A stretch of 64,000 bases of DNA from JBBATK01 sp039810585 (GTDB lineage Bacteria > Bacteroidota > Ignavibacteria > Kapaibacteriales > NICIL-2). How positions within the stretch are numbered: the first letter of the stretch is position 1; each line of letters begins with the position of its first letter. This document shows positions 16,298-24,069 of this stretch, piece by piece. The DNA lies in assembly GCA_039810585.1 (NCBI GenBank), contig JBDHXF010000006.1, forward strand, positions 32,188-96,187, read 5' to 3'. The notes beneath the pieces were generated by a model. That model ran no database searches. It saw only the letters and a list, made by a program, of their open reading frames with translations, and had not been told where the DNA came from. A program made the position numbers and the translations under genes.

Positions 16298-16789
16298 CTA
16301 GATCACGGCATCAGCTGCGACGCTGAATTCTTCGTGCAACAGTTTTTCCGGATCGAGGAGGATAATGAGTCGCTCCTCAAACTTTGCCACGTTGCGGATG
16401 TACTCTGTTTGTGTGTTCCCGAGCATCGGCGGAGTGTCTTCAATCACAGACTGCGGAATACTGAGAACCTTTAGTACTTGGTCGACCACGAAGCCTACCA
16501 CTTTGTCGCTCAATTCCACCACGATAATGCGCGTGTTATGGTCGTGCTCAATGCGCTGAAAGCCAAACAGGGTGCGCAGATCGATCACCGGTATGACCTT
16601 ACCGCGCAGGTTAATCACGCCGTCGATATGATCTTTAGAGTTCGGTACGCGAGTCACATCCATCGTGCGGTTGATTTCCTGCACTTTCAGAATGTCCACA
16701 CCATACTCCTCGCCATTGATCTTGAAGCTGACCACCTGGACAATAGAATCAATCGTCGTCGCCGTTTTCGAATGAGCAAAGGTTTCCAT
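16298..16789 (-). CDS. cheW: Chemotaxis coupling protein CheW
   Basis: 163 residues, a single CheW domain: VVSFKINGEEYGVDILKVQE, then RVPNSKDHIDGVINLRGKVI and PVIDLRTLFG, all family hallmarks, followed by the VVDQVLKVL / TEYIRNVAK segments. It couples receptors to CheA in the signalling array. First gene of the leftward operon cheW-HEAT-small ORF-cheR-cheY-cheY-cheZ-cheA-cheB; GAGGT lies four bases before the ATG. Confidence 0.95.
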   Translation of the reverse strand: METFAHSKTATTIDSIVQVVSFKINGEEYGVDILKVQEINRTMDVTRVPNSKDHIDGVINLRGKVIPVIDLRTLFGFQRIEHDHNTRIIVVELSDKVVGFVVDQVLKVLSIPQSVIEDTPPMLGNTQTEYIRNVAKFEERLIILLDPEKLLHEEFSVAADAVI

Positions 16790-17244
16790 AACACCTCAAA
16801 TAGGAATAGTTGTTGATTTGCTGAAGTAAATCGTCAGGAGAATGACAATACGTGCCTGCGCAAGCGCAGAACACGTCGTGTGCTGTCGATGCCAACTCTC
16901 TGTGCACCGTTCATTGTCATGAGGTATGTGCAGACATACTATGTTCATCTGCTTACTCCACCACAATACCGACTTGTTATTGGCATTTATGACCCAAAAC
17001 ACCAATACACAAACACGGGCTTTCGCTGAATTATCGACCAAAAGGGCGAAGAATGAAATGTCAACGTGGCGGAAAAAGTCCACGAGTCAGCTTCAATGAG
17101 TACGTGAGTAAGTTCCCGTGGTGACTGAGCGACATCGCACTCCCTTAAAAAGCCGTCTTCAGTCGTCGTCACGATACTCACTTTGAAGTATGTTTAGTGC
17201 AGAGTCCCCTTTCGAGAGCGACAATTCTTGTATTTTGAGCTTCT
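16790..17244. promoter_or_regulatory. Divergent intergenic region, che operon / methyltransferase
   Basis: 455 bases with no coding frame between the leftward che operon and the rightward methyltransferase. It must contain both promoters. On the plus strand TATTTTG (17231-17237), a TAnnTTG-type -7 element, sits eight bases before the methyltransferase ATG, which would leave almost no leader, so it is only a weak candidate. No flagellar sigma-type element is convincing for the che operon. Confidence 0.35.
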
Positions 17245-17976
17245 ATGGAAGAAAAAGTCTACCACTCAAATTTCCAGGTCGAGAGCTCCTATTGGTGGTT
17301 TACGGCCCGGGCACACATCATCCACTCGCTCATCAATCATTATTGTTCGCTGGAAAAAGGCGCAACGGTGGTGGATGTGGGTTGTGGAACGGGAGGCTTT
17401 TTATCGGAATTGGCAAGAGACTACACAGCGGTGGGAACCGACACTTCGCCACTAGCGATAGAGTACTGTCGTAAGCGTGGTCTCGAACACCTACACCTCG
17501 GTCTACTTGACACCTTCCCGCGAGACAAATACACCGTCGACGCGGTGACGATGTTAGATGTGATCGAACATATTGAGGACGACAAAGCAGTGGTCTCTGA
17601 GGTGTACAACCTCATTCGTCCCGGCGGATACTTCATTGCCACCGTCCCCGCCAACGCCTGGATGTGGAGTGCGCACGATATCATTCACATGCATTACCGT
17701 CGTTACTCCAAAGCCCAATTCGCCAAACTCCTTGGCGACGCCGGCTTTGACATCGTGAAGCTCAGTTACTTCAATACTTTTCTTTTCCCCTTGGCGGCAC
17801 TCAAGCGCATGACACAGCGCTCGCTCAAACCGGAAGACATCCACGCGGTAGTCGATCCCGTTCCCGGCATCGTCAACTCCCTATTCGACGGCATATTCAA
17901 AGCGGAAACTCCCTTCCTCAAATCCATGTCATTCCCCTTCGGCGTCAGTCTTGTAGCCATTTGTCGGCGGAAATAA
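17245..17976 (+). CDS. Class I SAM-dependent methyltransferase
   Basis: 243 residues. Rossmann-type methyltransferase: motif I VVDVGCGTGGFL, acidic motif II GTDTS, and DAVTMLDVIEHIEDD, then LIRPGGYFIATVP, which is the UbiG/UbiE-like methyltransferase pattern. An N-terminal YWWFTARAHII segment is common in methyltransferases of cell-surface glycan or lipid loci. Substrate not deducible; likely cytoplasmic, soluble. It stands alone on the plus strand with a repeat array after its stop. Confidence 0.85.
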   Translation: MEEKVYHSNFQVESSYWWFTARAHIIHSLINHYCSLEKGATVVDVGCGTGGFLSELARDYTAVGTDTSPLAIEYCRKRGLEHLHLGLLDTFPRDKYTVDAVTMLDVIEHIEDDKAVVSEVYNLIRPGGYFIATVPANAWMWSAHDIIHMHYRRYSKAQFAKLLGDAGFDIVKLSYFNTFLFPLAALKRMTQRSLKPEDIHAVVDPVPGIVNSLFDGIFKAETPFLKSMSFPFGVSLVAICRRK

Positions 17977-18050
17977 CGCTCTATTGTTCGTCAACTGTGA
18001 TGGATGCCCGCAACCTAATGAGCGTAGAGTTGAAGATGCTCTAAAAGCAC

Positions 18051-18147
18051 GTCTTTGCGAGCGAAGCGAAGCAATCCCGTCAGCGCAGATCATCGCATTG
18101 ACGAGAATGCTTCGTCGCTTCGCTCCTCGCAGTGATGCGGAATTGTA
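18051..18147. repeat. REP-like palindromic repeat, copy 1 of a tandem pair
   Basis: GTCTTTGCGAGCGAAGCGAA-type element, which can fold as a long imperfect hairpin (TTGCGAGCGAAGCGAAGCAA against TTGCTTCGTCGCTTCGCTC-like sequence on the far side). The same unit recurs 113 bases downstream. The TTGCGAGCGAAGCGAAGCAA core is a widely met extragenic palindrome type in bacterial genomes (from memory). It lies between the convergent ends of the methyltransferase and plsC genes. Confidence 0.8.
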
Positions 18148-18163
18148 CATGCTCTGAAAGCAA

Positions 18164-18258
18164 GTCTTTGCGAGCGAATTGAAGCAATCCCGTCAGCGCA
18201 GATCATCGCATTGACGAGATTGCTTCGTCGCTCCGCTCGTCGCAGCGACGCGGAATTG
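18164..18258. repeat. REP-like palindromic repeat, copy 2 of a tandem pair
   Basis: Second copy of the unit at 18051-18147, in the same orientation and differing by a few bases (GCGAATTGAAGC for GCGAAGCGAAGC on the left arm; GAGATTGC for GAGAATGC). Between the arms both copies keep the block CCCGTCAGCGCAGATCATCG. Confidence 0.8.
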
Positions 18259-18316
18259 CAACGAGTACACTCATTGACGACTCAATATCGAACATTAACT
18301 TCTTGCATATCCGCCG

Positions 18317-19033
18317 TCACACGCCCAGCAACTCCGCAACCTGTTCGTGCACTTGTTCCATCAGGGCAATTTCTTCATGGCGTGTGTACTCACGTGCTTC
18401 AATGGTCATCGGCTTGCCGATGCGCACAATCACTTTTCCCTTACGGAAGCGTAAGGTTGATTTCGGAAGGACGTGAAAGGTGCCGCTAATTGCGACGGGC
18501 ACGATGGGACGTCCCGCCTTTATCGCCAGTATAAACGCACCACGTTTGAACTTTTGCAGAGAGCCGTCGGACGTACGTGTGCCTTCGGCAAAGACCATAA
18601 GGTCGGAGGGATCGTTAGTGATGGCATCGACGGTGTGTTGAACGGTACTCATGGCATCGCGAGCTTTTTCCCGCACGATGGGAACGAAAGTGGAGTATTT
18701 GAGCGACCAGCCCATGAATGGTACTTTTTCCAGTTCCTTCTTGTACATGATGCGCACGTCACGCCTGAGCGCGACCTGCATCACCGGAATATCGAAGAGC
18801 GAGGAGTGATTGACGATGAAGATGTACGACTGCTCTGGAGAGAGCAAGTCGAGTCCCTCAACCTTTACATCAACCCCAGAAAACCACAACACGCTGCGGC
18901 ACCATGAGCGCACGTAGCCATAACAAATCTGTGCCCGACCGCCAAGAAGACTATGCGACAAGAAGGCAATACCGTGCAGAACCGTGGTACACACGATCCC
19001 AAACGTGCGCAGGATATATTCAGGAATGTTCAC
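18317..19033 (-). CDS. plsC: 1-acyl-sn-glycerol-3-phosphate acyltransferase (PlsC family)
   Basis: 238 residues. Contains the PlsC/LPLAT boxes in order: NHSSLFD (catalytic His-x4-Asp), the MYKKELEKVPFMGW region, FAEGTRT (phosphate binding) and PIVPVAISG. N-terminal hydrophobic segment anchors it to the inner membrane. It acylates lysophosphatidic acid to phosphatidic acid. Start is a GTG at 19033 without a good ribosome site; the next ATG lies beyond the first conserved region, so GTG is preferred. Its 5' end faces tRNA-Val, read from the opposite strand. Confidence 0.9.
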   Translation of the reverse strand: MNIPEYILRTFGIVCTTVLHGIAFLSHSLLGGRAQICYGYVRSWCRSVLWFSGVDVKVEGLDLLSPEQSYIFIVNHSSLFDIPVMQVALRRDVRIMYKKELEKVPFMGWSLKYSTFVPIVREKARDAMSTVQHTVDAITNDPSDLMVFAEGTRTSDGSLQKFKRGAFILAIKAGRPIVPVAISGTFHVLPKSTLRFRKGKVIVRIGKPMTIEAREYTRHEEIALMEQVHEQVAELLGV

Positions 19034-19047
19034 GAGGTGACCGAGAA

Positions 19048-19081
19048 TTGAAGGATGTCATGCAAATTTCGCGTAAATTTG
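19048..19081 (+). promoter_or_regulatory. Bacteroidota-type promoter of tRNA-Val
   Basis: TAAATTTG at 19074-19081 is an exact match to the TAnnTTTG -7 element of Bacteroidota sigma-70; TTG at 19048-19050, 23 bases upstream, fits a -33 element loosely. The tRNA begins 28 bases after the -7 box. Confidence 0.5.
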
Positions 19082-19108
19082 TCTTTCGATCACTGCAGAT
19101 CACACTCT

Positions 19109-19186
19109 GCTCGCTTAGCTCAGTCGGTTTAGAGCGTTCGCTTCACACGCGAGAGGTCACAAGTTCAAGTCTTGTAGCGAGCACCA
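19109..19186 (+). tRNA. tRNA-Val (anticodon CAC)
   Basis: Full cloverleaf: acceptor GCTCGCT pairs with AGCGAGC, D-arm GCTC/GAGC, anticodon arm TTCGC-TTCACAC-GCGAG with CAC in the anticodon position, T-arm with the GTTCAAGTC loop, discriminator A and an encoded CCA (19184-19186). A terminator follows at once, so it is a single-gene transcript. Its 3' end lies about 270 bases before the left repeat of the nos island. Confidence 0.95.
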
Positions 19187-19197
19187 ACTCACCTTCA

Positions 19198-19228
19198 AGC
19201 CCCTTTCTTCGAGAGAGCGGGCTTTTTT
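19198..19228 (+). terminator. Rho-independent terminator of tRNA-Val
   Basis: AGCCC at 19198-19202 pairs with GGGCT at 19219-19223, extended by CTTTCT/AGAGAG with one bulged C, loop TCG; six T follow (19223-19228). Confidence 0.85.
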
Positions 19229-19455
19229 GTTGTGTGGAAGGCTAGGACACTCACGGACCTTTATCGACACATGGCGATTGCTATCCCTTGGCGCCTGGTC
19301 CGTATACTCCACTCACCCCCACTTTGTCATAAAAACGAACCCTATAACGATGCGCAGCACACTTCAGACGTGTACTGAGTAAGCAAGAGCTCGCACGTCT
19401 CAAAATCCATCCTGTAAAGAATTTTGGGTCAGCGATTCAAGCAGAGTAACTCGAC

Positions 19456-19622
19456 AGCGAGCCACTCGCTCCCCCTCACAATCAGCTCCCCACAAACAGA
19501 AAAACCCCCAATCGCTGCAAAAACGAAAGGGAGTAGTTGCTTTTTCCACCACTTTATCCACATTTTGGACTGAAAGCGGTTCCCGAGTGGGTGGCTCACC
19601 ACCGCAATGCTTGTGTGGAAAT
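19456..19622. repeat. 167-bp direct repeat, left copy flanking the nos island
   Basis: Same length and orientation as 30351-30517, about eight differences in 167 bases by eye. Components: a short palindrome AGCGAGCCACTCGCT (19456-19470), a conserved block with AAAAACGAAAGGGAGTAGTT, the exact nonamer TTATCCACA (19554-19562), TTTTGGACTGAAAGCGGTTC, and the half-hairpin CGAGTGGGTGGCTCAC also seen at 6510. No coding frame, no transposase. The rest of the 19229-19455 gap shows nothing recognisable. Confidence 0.9.
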
Positions 19623-19627
19623 ATGGA

Positions 19628-20173
19628 TTACTTCTTTGCTAAGATGACGCCATCTATCACATGAATAATCCCATTCGATGCGCGGACGCTGGCGAGTACT
19701 TTGGCGTCATCGATGTAGAGGGCGCCGTCTTTGCGGTGGATGGTGGCATTATTGCCATCGACCATACCCAGGACTTGGCCATCTTTGAGTGCGTCTGCTT
19801 CATACACGGCTACTGCAACGTGGTGTTGTAGTATGTCAGCTAGTTTTTCTTTATTCTCGGGTTTAAGTAAATCTTCAACCGTGCCTTTGGGCAGCTTATC
19901 AAATGCAGCATTTGTTGGAGCGAATACAGTAAATGGTCCAGCATTAGCCAGTGAATTTACAAGATCGGCTGCTGTTACGGCAGTGACGAGTGTAGTGTGA
20001 TCTGGTGATGCTACTGCAACTTTCACAATGTCTTTTGCAGATGTTGTGTCAACAACGGCCGATTGTCCTGTTCCGCCGGAGAGCGATTGCTCATTAGTTT
20101 TTGATGTATCGGTTTTGCAAGCGCTCAGTACGATGCTCAGGCAAGCGATAACGAGCCATGTTCGAATATTCAT
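19628..20173 (-). CDS. Fasciclin (FAS1) domain lipoprotein
   Basis: 181 residues. Lipoprotein signal with lipobox LSAC (Cys about 19), a Ser/Thr-rich spacer, then one FAS1 domain: DHTTLVTAVTAADLV, GPFTVFAPTNAAFDKLP, ILQHHVAV and GIIHVIDGVILA, the conserved H1/H2 boxes. Surface or periplasmic protein; FAS1 domains mediate adhesion or ligand binding, no enzymatic function known. GAGGT precedes the ATG. It is the last gene of the nos-side leftward cluster, just inside the left 167-bp repeat, but separated from nnrS by about 100 bases, so co-transcription is uncertain. Confidence 0.9.
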   Translation of the reverse strand: MNIRTWLVIACLSIVLSACKTDTSKTNEQSLSGGTGQSAVVDTTSAKDIVKVAVASPDHTTLVTAVTAADLVNSLANAGPFTVFAPTNAAFDKLPKGTVEDLLKPENKEKLADILQHHVAVAVYEADALKDGQVLGMVDGNNATIHRKDGALYIDDAKVLASVRASNGIIHVIDGVILAKK

Positions 20174-20279
20174 ACAAGACCTCTATGGATGTGAGAAGGA
20201 AATTGGTTGGGTATGACGTAGTGTTTTATCTGGCGCGCAGATTTCCGGCGCTCCCCTAAGATTTCGTTTATTATTGCCG

Positions 20280-21575
20280 TTAAAACATCTTCCACTTTCT
20301 TTTTTCAGCGACGACGCTGTAGCGCAGAACATTCCAAAACCACATTGCGAGCATGGTTATCCAAAGCATCGATGCATAAACGTAGTGAGATGTCTGTGTC
20401 TGTGGCCACCAGGAAACTGAGATCCGAGTAAGCGCAGCAACGATAATGCATGCTCCCATCCACGGAAGGTAACTGCGCTTTTCTTCTTCCTGTGCCTGCG
20501 CAACACCGCTATGTGATACACTGACTCGGATTGAAACCATGATCGTCATCAATCCAAAACCGCCAATGAAAGCCAAATGCCAGAGATGAACTGACTGCTC
20601 GGGAAATGCCAGAACAAGTGCCGGCGTTAGCATCAGAGCCAGAATTGAAAACCAGATCATGAGCGAAAATCGATCCTTGCGCTCCGGCATTCGGTGAATG
20701 TGGAAGACACGAAAGCCCGACCACCACAAGGCAGCGCCAATGAGTACCGAACCGATGCGCGTGAGCATTTCACTCTCGCATACAAATCCAGCCACGACAC
20801 TGAGGAGAATCATCACATGTTCCGTCGTGACCAATAATGTTTGTGCTTTAAAATGCTGCTGACCATTAACCTCGGTCACGAGTTGAATTTTGTGGGCTTG
20901 ACGCATGCCCAGAAAAGCCGGCAGTAATCGAAATCCAACTCCCAAGACCAACAGCAGGATCAAGCCTTTCAAAAAGAAGATTCGTGCAAATACATACATC
21001 ACAAATGGCAGTTCGATCCATTGTGCCAGCACCAGAGTCAGAAGTGAAGCTGTACCCAAAGCAAGTGCTGCCGCCACAAAGAGAAAAGAGTCGGGAGGAT
21101 TTTGTCCGCGCGCGCGAAATCGCTGTACTGCAAACACGTCCGTCCACACCATCATAAGTAGAAAACACATCAATGCCCATCGTTCGCTCATCAACACTTC
21201 AGCTACCAATGCACCCATACTGCAAGCTAATAGTGGTAAAAGATCTCGAACTCTCGCTAATGCACTTTGAGTAAAGCGCGGAAAGGCAGTCCATAGAAAA
21301 CCAGTCGCAAAATTTAGCAGAAAGCCACCGCTCATCATGAGCGGATGAACACGGATGGGATTGCTTATCCACTGCACACTGTACAACACCCACACCATAG
21401 CTCCCACAAAGGCATGCACAGCGCCTAGTGCAAACAAACTGCGATAGGGTTCGATTGGTGAGTCGAGCATACGACGAAGTGTAAAATCCTTTGCGGCTGC
21501 CGGCGTTCCTTCGTCCAATGCTGTTATGCCGGGCTTCCTTTTTTGGACGACTTCTTGCTCAGCACTGCTGTTCAT
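20280..21575 (-). CDS. nnrS: NnrS-family multi-spanning haem/copper membrane protein
   Basis: 431 residues with about twelve membrane helices. Conserved features of NnrS: HPLMMSGGF in an early helix, RLLPAFLGMRQ, and the late helix HLWHLAFIGGFGLMTI followed by VSHSG, with His residues suited to haem or copper binding. NnrS proteins occur with denitrification genes and are linked to protection from nitric oxide or nitrosative stress; the exact reaction is unsettled. The position 18 bases after the YtkA-like gene in the nos cluster fits this. ATG at 21575. Confidence 0.85.
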   Translation of the reverse strand: MNSSAEQEVVQKRKPGITALDEGTPAAAKDFTLRRMLDSPIEPYRSLFALGAVHAFVGAMVWVLYSVQWISNPIRVHPLMMSGGFLLNFATGFLWTAFPRFTQSALARVRDLLPLLACSMGALVAEVLMSERWALMCFLLMMVWTDVFAVQRFRARGQNPPDSFLFVAAALALGTASLLTLVLAQWIELPFVMYVFARIFFLKGLILLLVLGVGFRLLPAFLGMRQAHKIQLVTEVNGQQHFKAQTLLVTTEHVMILLSVVAGFVCESEMLTRIGSVLIGAALWWSGFRVFHIHRMPERKDRFSLMIWFSILALMLTPALVLAFPEQSVHLWHLAFIGGFGLMTIMVSIRVSVSHSGVAQAQEEEKRSYLPWMGACIIVAALTRISVSWWPQTQTSHYVYASMLWITMLAMWFWNVLRYSVVAEKRKWKMF

Positions 21576-21593
21576 AGCTCAGTGGTAGTAGTC

Positions 21594-22391
21594 TTAGAAT
21601 TGCACAGGAAAGTGTACCACACCTAGCTCTGTACCTCCCTGGCTCAAACGTAGTTGAATATCCCAGCCACCATGCATGTTCAGATTTGCCGCGGCTGCGA
21701 ATTCGCCGTCACCGGTTGCTACCGGCTGCACATTACCATCCGACGACATATCCATCGTGGTCATGTGTGTGCTCATGCTTAAGTTCATCGTGCTCATTGC
21801 TTCGATTTGGGTTTGGGTGGAGTGACGATATATCCAAAATCGCAACGGGTTCATACCCATGCATGGGCTGGCCGACAAAGCACAAACGCAGAAATATTCT
21901 TGCCCGTCGCCACCCTGCAGTTTCTGCACGGCACTACTCGTCGGAACCGTGAGCTTCACCGTAAAGTCGTGCTCCGTGTCTGTCAAGTGATTGTGCACAT
22001 GAACGTTCAGGCTCCAATCCTGTCCACTTATACTGGGCATCGTACAAACCATGGCACCCTCAAAAAGACCCAATGCATTCGGGGCAGTGCTCAACGGCTG
22101 CTCCATCGGCGCGTCATGAGTGCCGCCACTCATCGCCATACTAGCTTGCATTTCCACGTGTGCATCTTGTAACACTTGTCCATTGCAGGCGCACACGCAT
22201 CGAACGTACAGCTTGTTGTACCCTGCGTGTAACGTGTTGTCCGAGTAAATCTCTATTTGTGTATCGCCGTCGCTAAGCTCCGTAATCTTGGCCTTGTTAA
22301 TACTTGGTAATGAGACCTCGGGCGCAGTCTGCTGCGAGCACGAACTCAACATCAGAGCAGTGAGTATCAGGGTGAGTAACGCTGTTTTCAT
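21594..22391 (-). CDS. Lipoprotein with two YtkA-like (copper-type) domains
   Basis: 265 residues from the ATG at 22391; the longer frame upstream is nosY antisense. Lipobox LSSCSQQ. Two similar halves follow: residues about 40-150 (DAHVEMQASMAMSGGTHDAP) and about 165-265 (MNLSMSTHMTTMDMSSDG), each a Met/His-rich YtkA/FixH-like immunoglobulin fold, with an intervening FCVCALSASPC cysteine cluster. Met/His clusters suggest Cu(I) handling in the periplasm. Lies between nosY and nnrS, so a role in copper delivery to NosZ or in nitrosative defence is inferred. No clear ribosome site. Confidence 0.65.
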   Translation of the reverse strand: MKTALLTLILTALMLSSCSQQTAPEVSLPSINKAKITELSDGDTQIEIYSDNTLHAGYNKLYVRCVCACNGQVLQDAHVEMQASMAMSGGTHDAPMEQPLSTAPNALGLFEGAMVCTMPSISGQDWSLNVHVHNHLTDTEHDFTVKLTVPTSSAVQKLQGGDGQEYFCVCALSASPCMGMNPLRFWIYRHSTQTQIEAMSTMNLSMSTHMTTMDMSSDGNVQPVATGDGEFAAAANLNMHGGWDIQLRLSQGGTELGVVHFPVQF

Positions 22392-22477
22392 AGAGGTGAT
22401 AAACCGTGTTTGTGGAAATACTCTTCGCAAGATTTTTTTGCGAATGCGCTTCGCGCCATTCATTGAGAGCGCTGCCG

Positions 22478-23350
22478 TTAAAAGTCCTTTCGTAAGAAAG
22501 TGCGTCGTGCCACAATGACAGGAATGATGGCCCACATTGTGAGCACGCTCAAAGCCAGGCTCATTCCTTGCCAAGAACCAAAGAATTGCTTATAAATCGC
22601 TCCCGTATAACCCATTAAGGCTGATTGATCCAAAACAAGTGATAACATGATTCGAGAAAGATCGATTGGATTGAGAAAACTCAGCACTAAAGCGAAGCGC
22701 TCGGTCGGGTAATCACTAAGAGCGTAAAGCAGAAACAGAAAGAGTCCGTCGTACACAACAGCGCAGAAAAACCACACCATCAACGATGCACCAAATCCTT
22801 TCGCACGCTCATCCATTTTTGTGGCGATTGCGAAGGCAAGAGCGCTGAACGAACAGGTGAGAAGAGCCCCGTTGACCAGTAATAGAAGTGTTCGCCCTAT
22901 AAGGTCTCGATCTCCAAACGAGTGCGCGAGCAGGGGTATACCTGCTCCAACGCAGAAACTCAGGACGAGTGGCAATGATGTGGCCAAAAAAGACGACACA
23001 AATACCGTCGATCGGCGCACCGGTTGCGACAAAAGCAATTCTGTGAATTCTCTGGTATTGTACACTTGCATCACACTAAACATGATGCTAATGAGCGGAA
23101 CGACGATGGTCATGATACTCATAAGTGTCACAAAGACTTTGTCGGCCATACCGGTAAAGCGGAACAACCCCTCACTTAGAGCAACAAAGAACGCGAAGTA
23201 GATCAAGAGCCATTTGTTTCGAGCTGCGTTCCGCAGCTCTACCTTCAAAAGTGAATCGAGAGACGTTCTATGATGTGCGGCAATCAGAGATCTCTCTTGT
23301 GTACTCAGATCTTCAACACTATACGCCGATATGTAGGTACTAGTATTCAT
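22478..23350 (-). CDS. nosY: NosY, permease of the nos copper/sulfur ABC transporter
   Basis: 290 residues, ABC-2-type permease with about six helices (LLIYFAFFVALSEGLF, LMSIMTIVVPLISIMF, then four more). The stretch FSVMQVYNTREFTELLLSQP is characteristic of NosY. It forms the transmembrane part of NosDFY, which works on maturation of the Cu-S centre (CuZ) of nitrous-oxide reductase. ATG overlaps the nosF stop (ATGA), so it is coupled to nosF. Confidence 0.9.
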   Translation of the reverse strand: MNTSTYISAYSVEDLSTQERSLIAAHHRTSLDSLLKVELRNAARNKWLLIYFAFFVALSEGLFRFTGMADKVFVTLMSIMTIVVPLISIMFSVMQVYNTREFTELLLSQPVRRSTVFVSSFLATSLPLVLSFCVGAGIPLLAHSFGDRDLIGRTLLLLVNGALLTCSFSALAFAIATKMDERAKGFGASLMVWFFCAVVYDGLFLFLLYALSDYPTERFALVLSFLNPIDLSRIMLSLVLDQSALMGYTGAIYKQFFGSWQGMSLALSVLTMWAIIPVIVARRTFLRKDF

Positions 23351-24069
23351 GCGGCTCTCCGAAACGTGACATTTTTCTGCAGTGACGAGACGGCTTGTTC
23401 AAATGATTGTTGACCCGTAGCATGTTGTAATTCAGACTTTGATCCATGAAAGAGCAGAGATCCTTCCAGAATAAACGCGATGTCGTCTGCTAACTCTTCA
23501 ATCTCTGCAACAATGTGCGTGGTGAGAAGAATCGTCTTCTCCCTAGCTTTCTCCGTTATAATCAAGTCTTTCAGACGACGAGCCATGAGCGGATCCAAAC
23601 CTGCGGTAGGCTCATCTAGAATGAGAATGGGTGCATCAAACATCATTGCGGCAACAGCGCTCACTTTTTGTCGTGTTCCACCACTGAGAGACTTCATGTT
23701 CTTCTCTGCATGAGGCAGAAGCTCAAATACTTTAAATAGTTCATGGAGTCTTTTGGGCTCTTCTTCTCGTAGCTCCGAAATCATGCCGAGAACTTCGCGG
23801 ATTGTCAAGTTGTCCGGATAGCGAGCCACTTGAGGCATGTACCCAATCTGCCGCCTATAACTACCATCATTGCTGACTGCAGTCCCACTAACGTGAATAG
23901 TGCCACTATCGGGTTTTACTAATCCAAGAATACTCTTGATAAGAGTTGTTTTTCCGGATCCATTGGGACCCAACAATGCCGTTGTCCGGCCATAACCGAA
24001 ATGCAACGAAAGGTTATCAAGCACCGGTATGTGAGAGTAGCACTTCCGCAATTGATTGAGATTTATCAT
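23347..24069 (-). CDS. nosF: NosF, ATPase of the nos ABC transporter
   Basis: 240 residues. Walker A GPNGSGKTT, Q-loop YMPQVARYP, signature LSGGTRQK, Walker B ILILDEPTAGLDP and switch His (TTHIV): a complete ABC ATPase. Energises NosDFY for CuZ assembly. ATG at 24069 overlaps the nosD stop; its own stop overlaps nosY, so nosDFY are translated as a coupled trio. Confidence 0.92.
   Translation of the reverse strand: MINLNQLRKCYSHIPVLDNLSLHFGYGRTTALLGPNGSGKTTLIKSILGLVKPDSGTIHVSGTAVSNDGSYRRQIGYMPQVARYPDNLTIREVLGMISELREEEPKRLHELFKVFELLPHAEKNMKSLSGGTRQKVSAVAAMMFDAPILILDEPTAGLDPLMARRLKDLIITEKAREKTILLTTHIVAEIEELADDIAFILEGSLLFHGSKSELQHATGQQSFEQAVSSLQKNVTFRRAA

Noticed and set aside
18051..18258. CRISPR array
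   Set aside because: Only two long palindromic units, with no short repeat-spacer periodicity and no cas genes.
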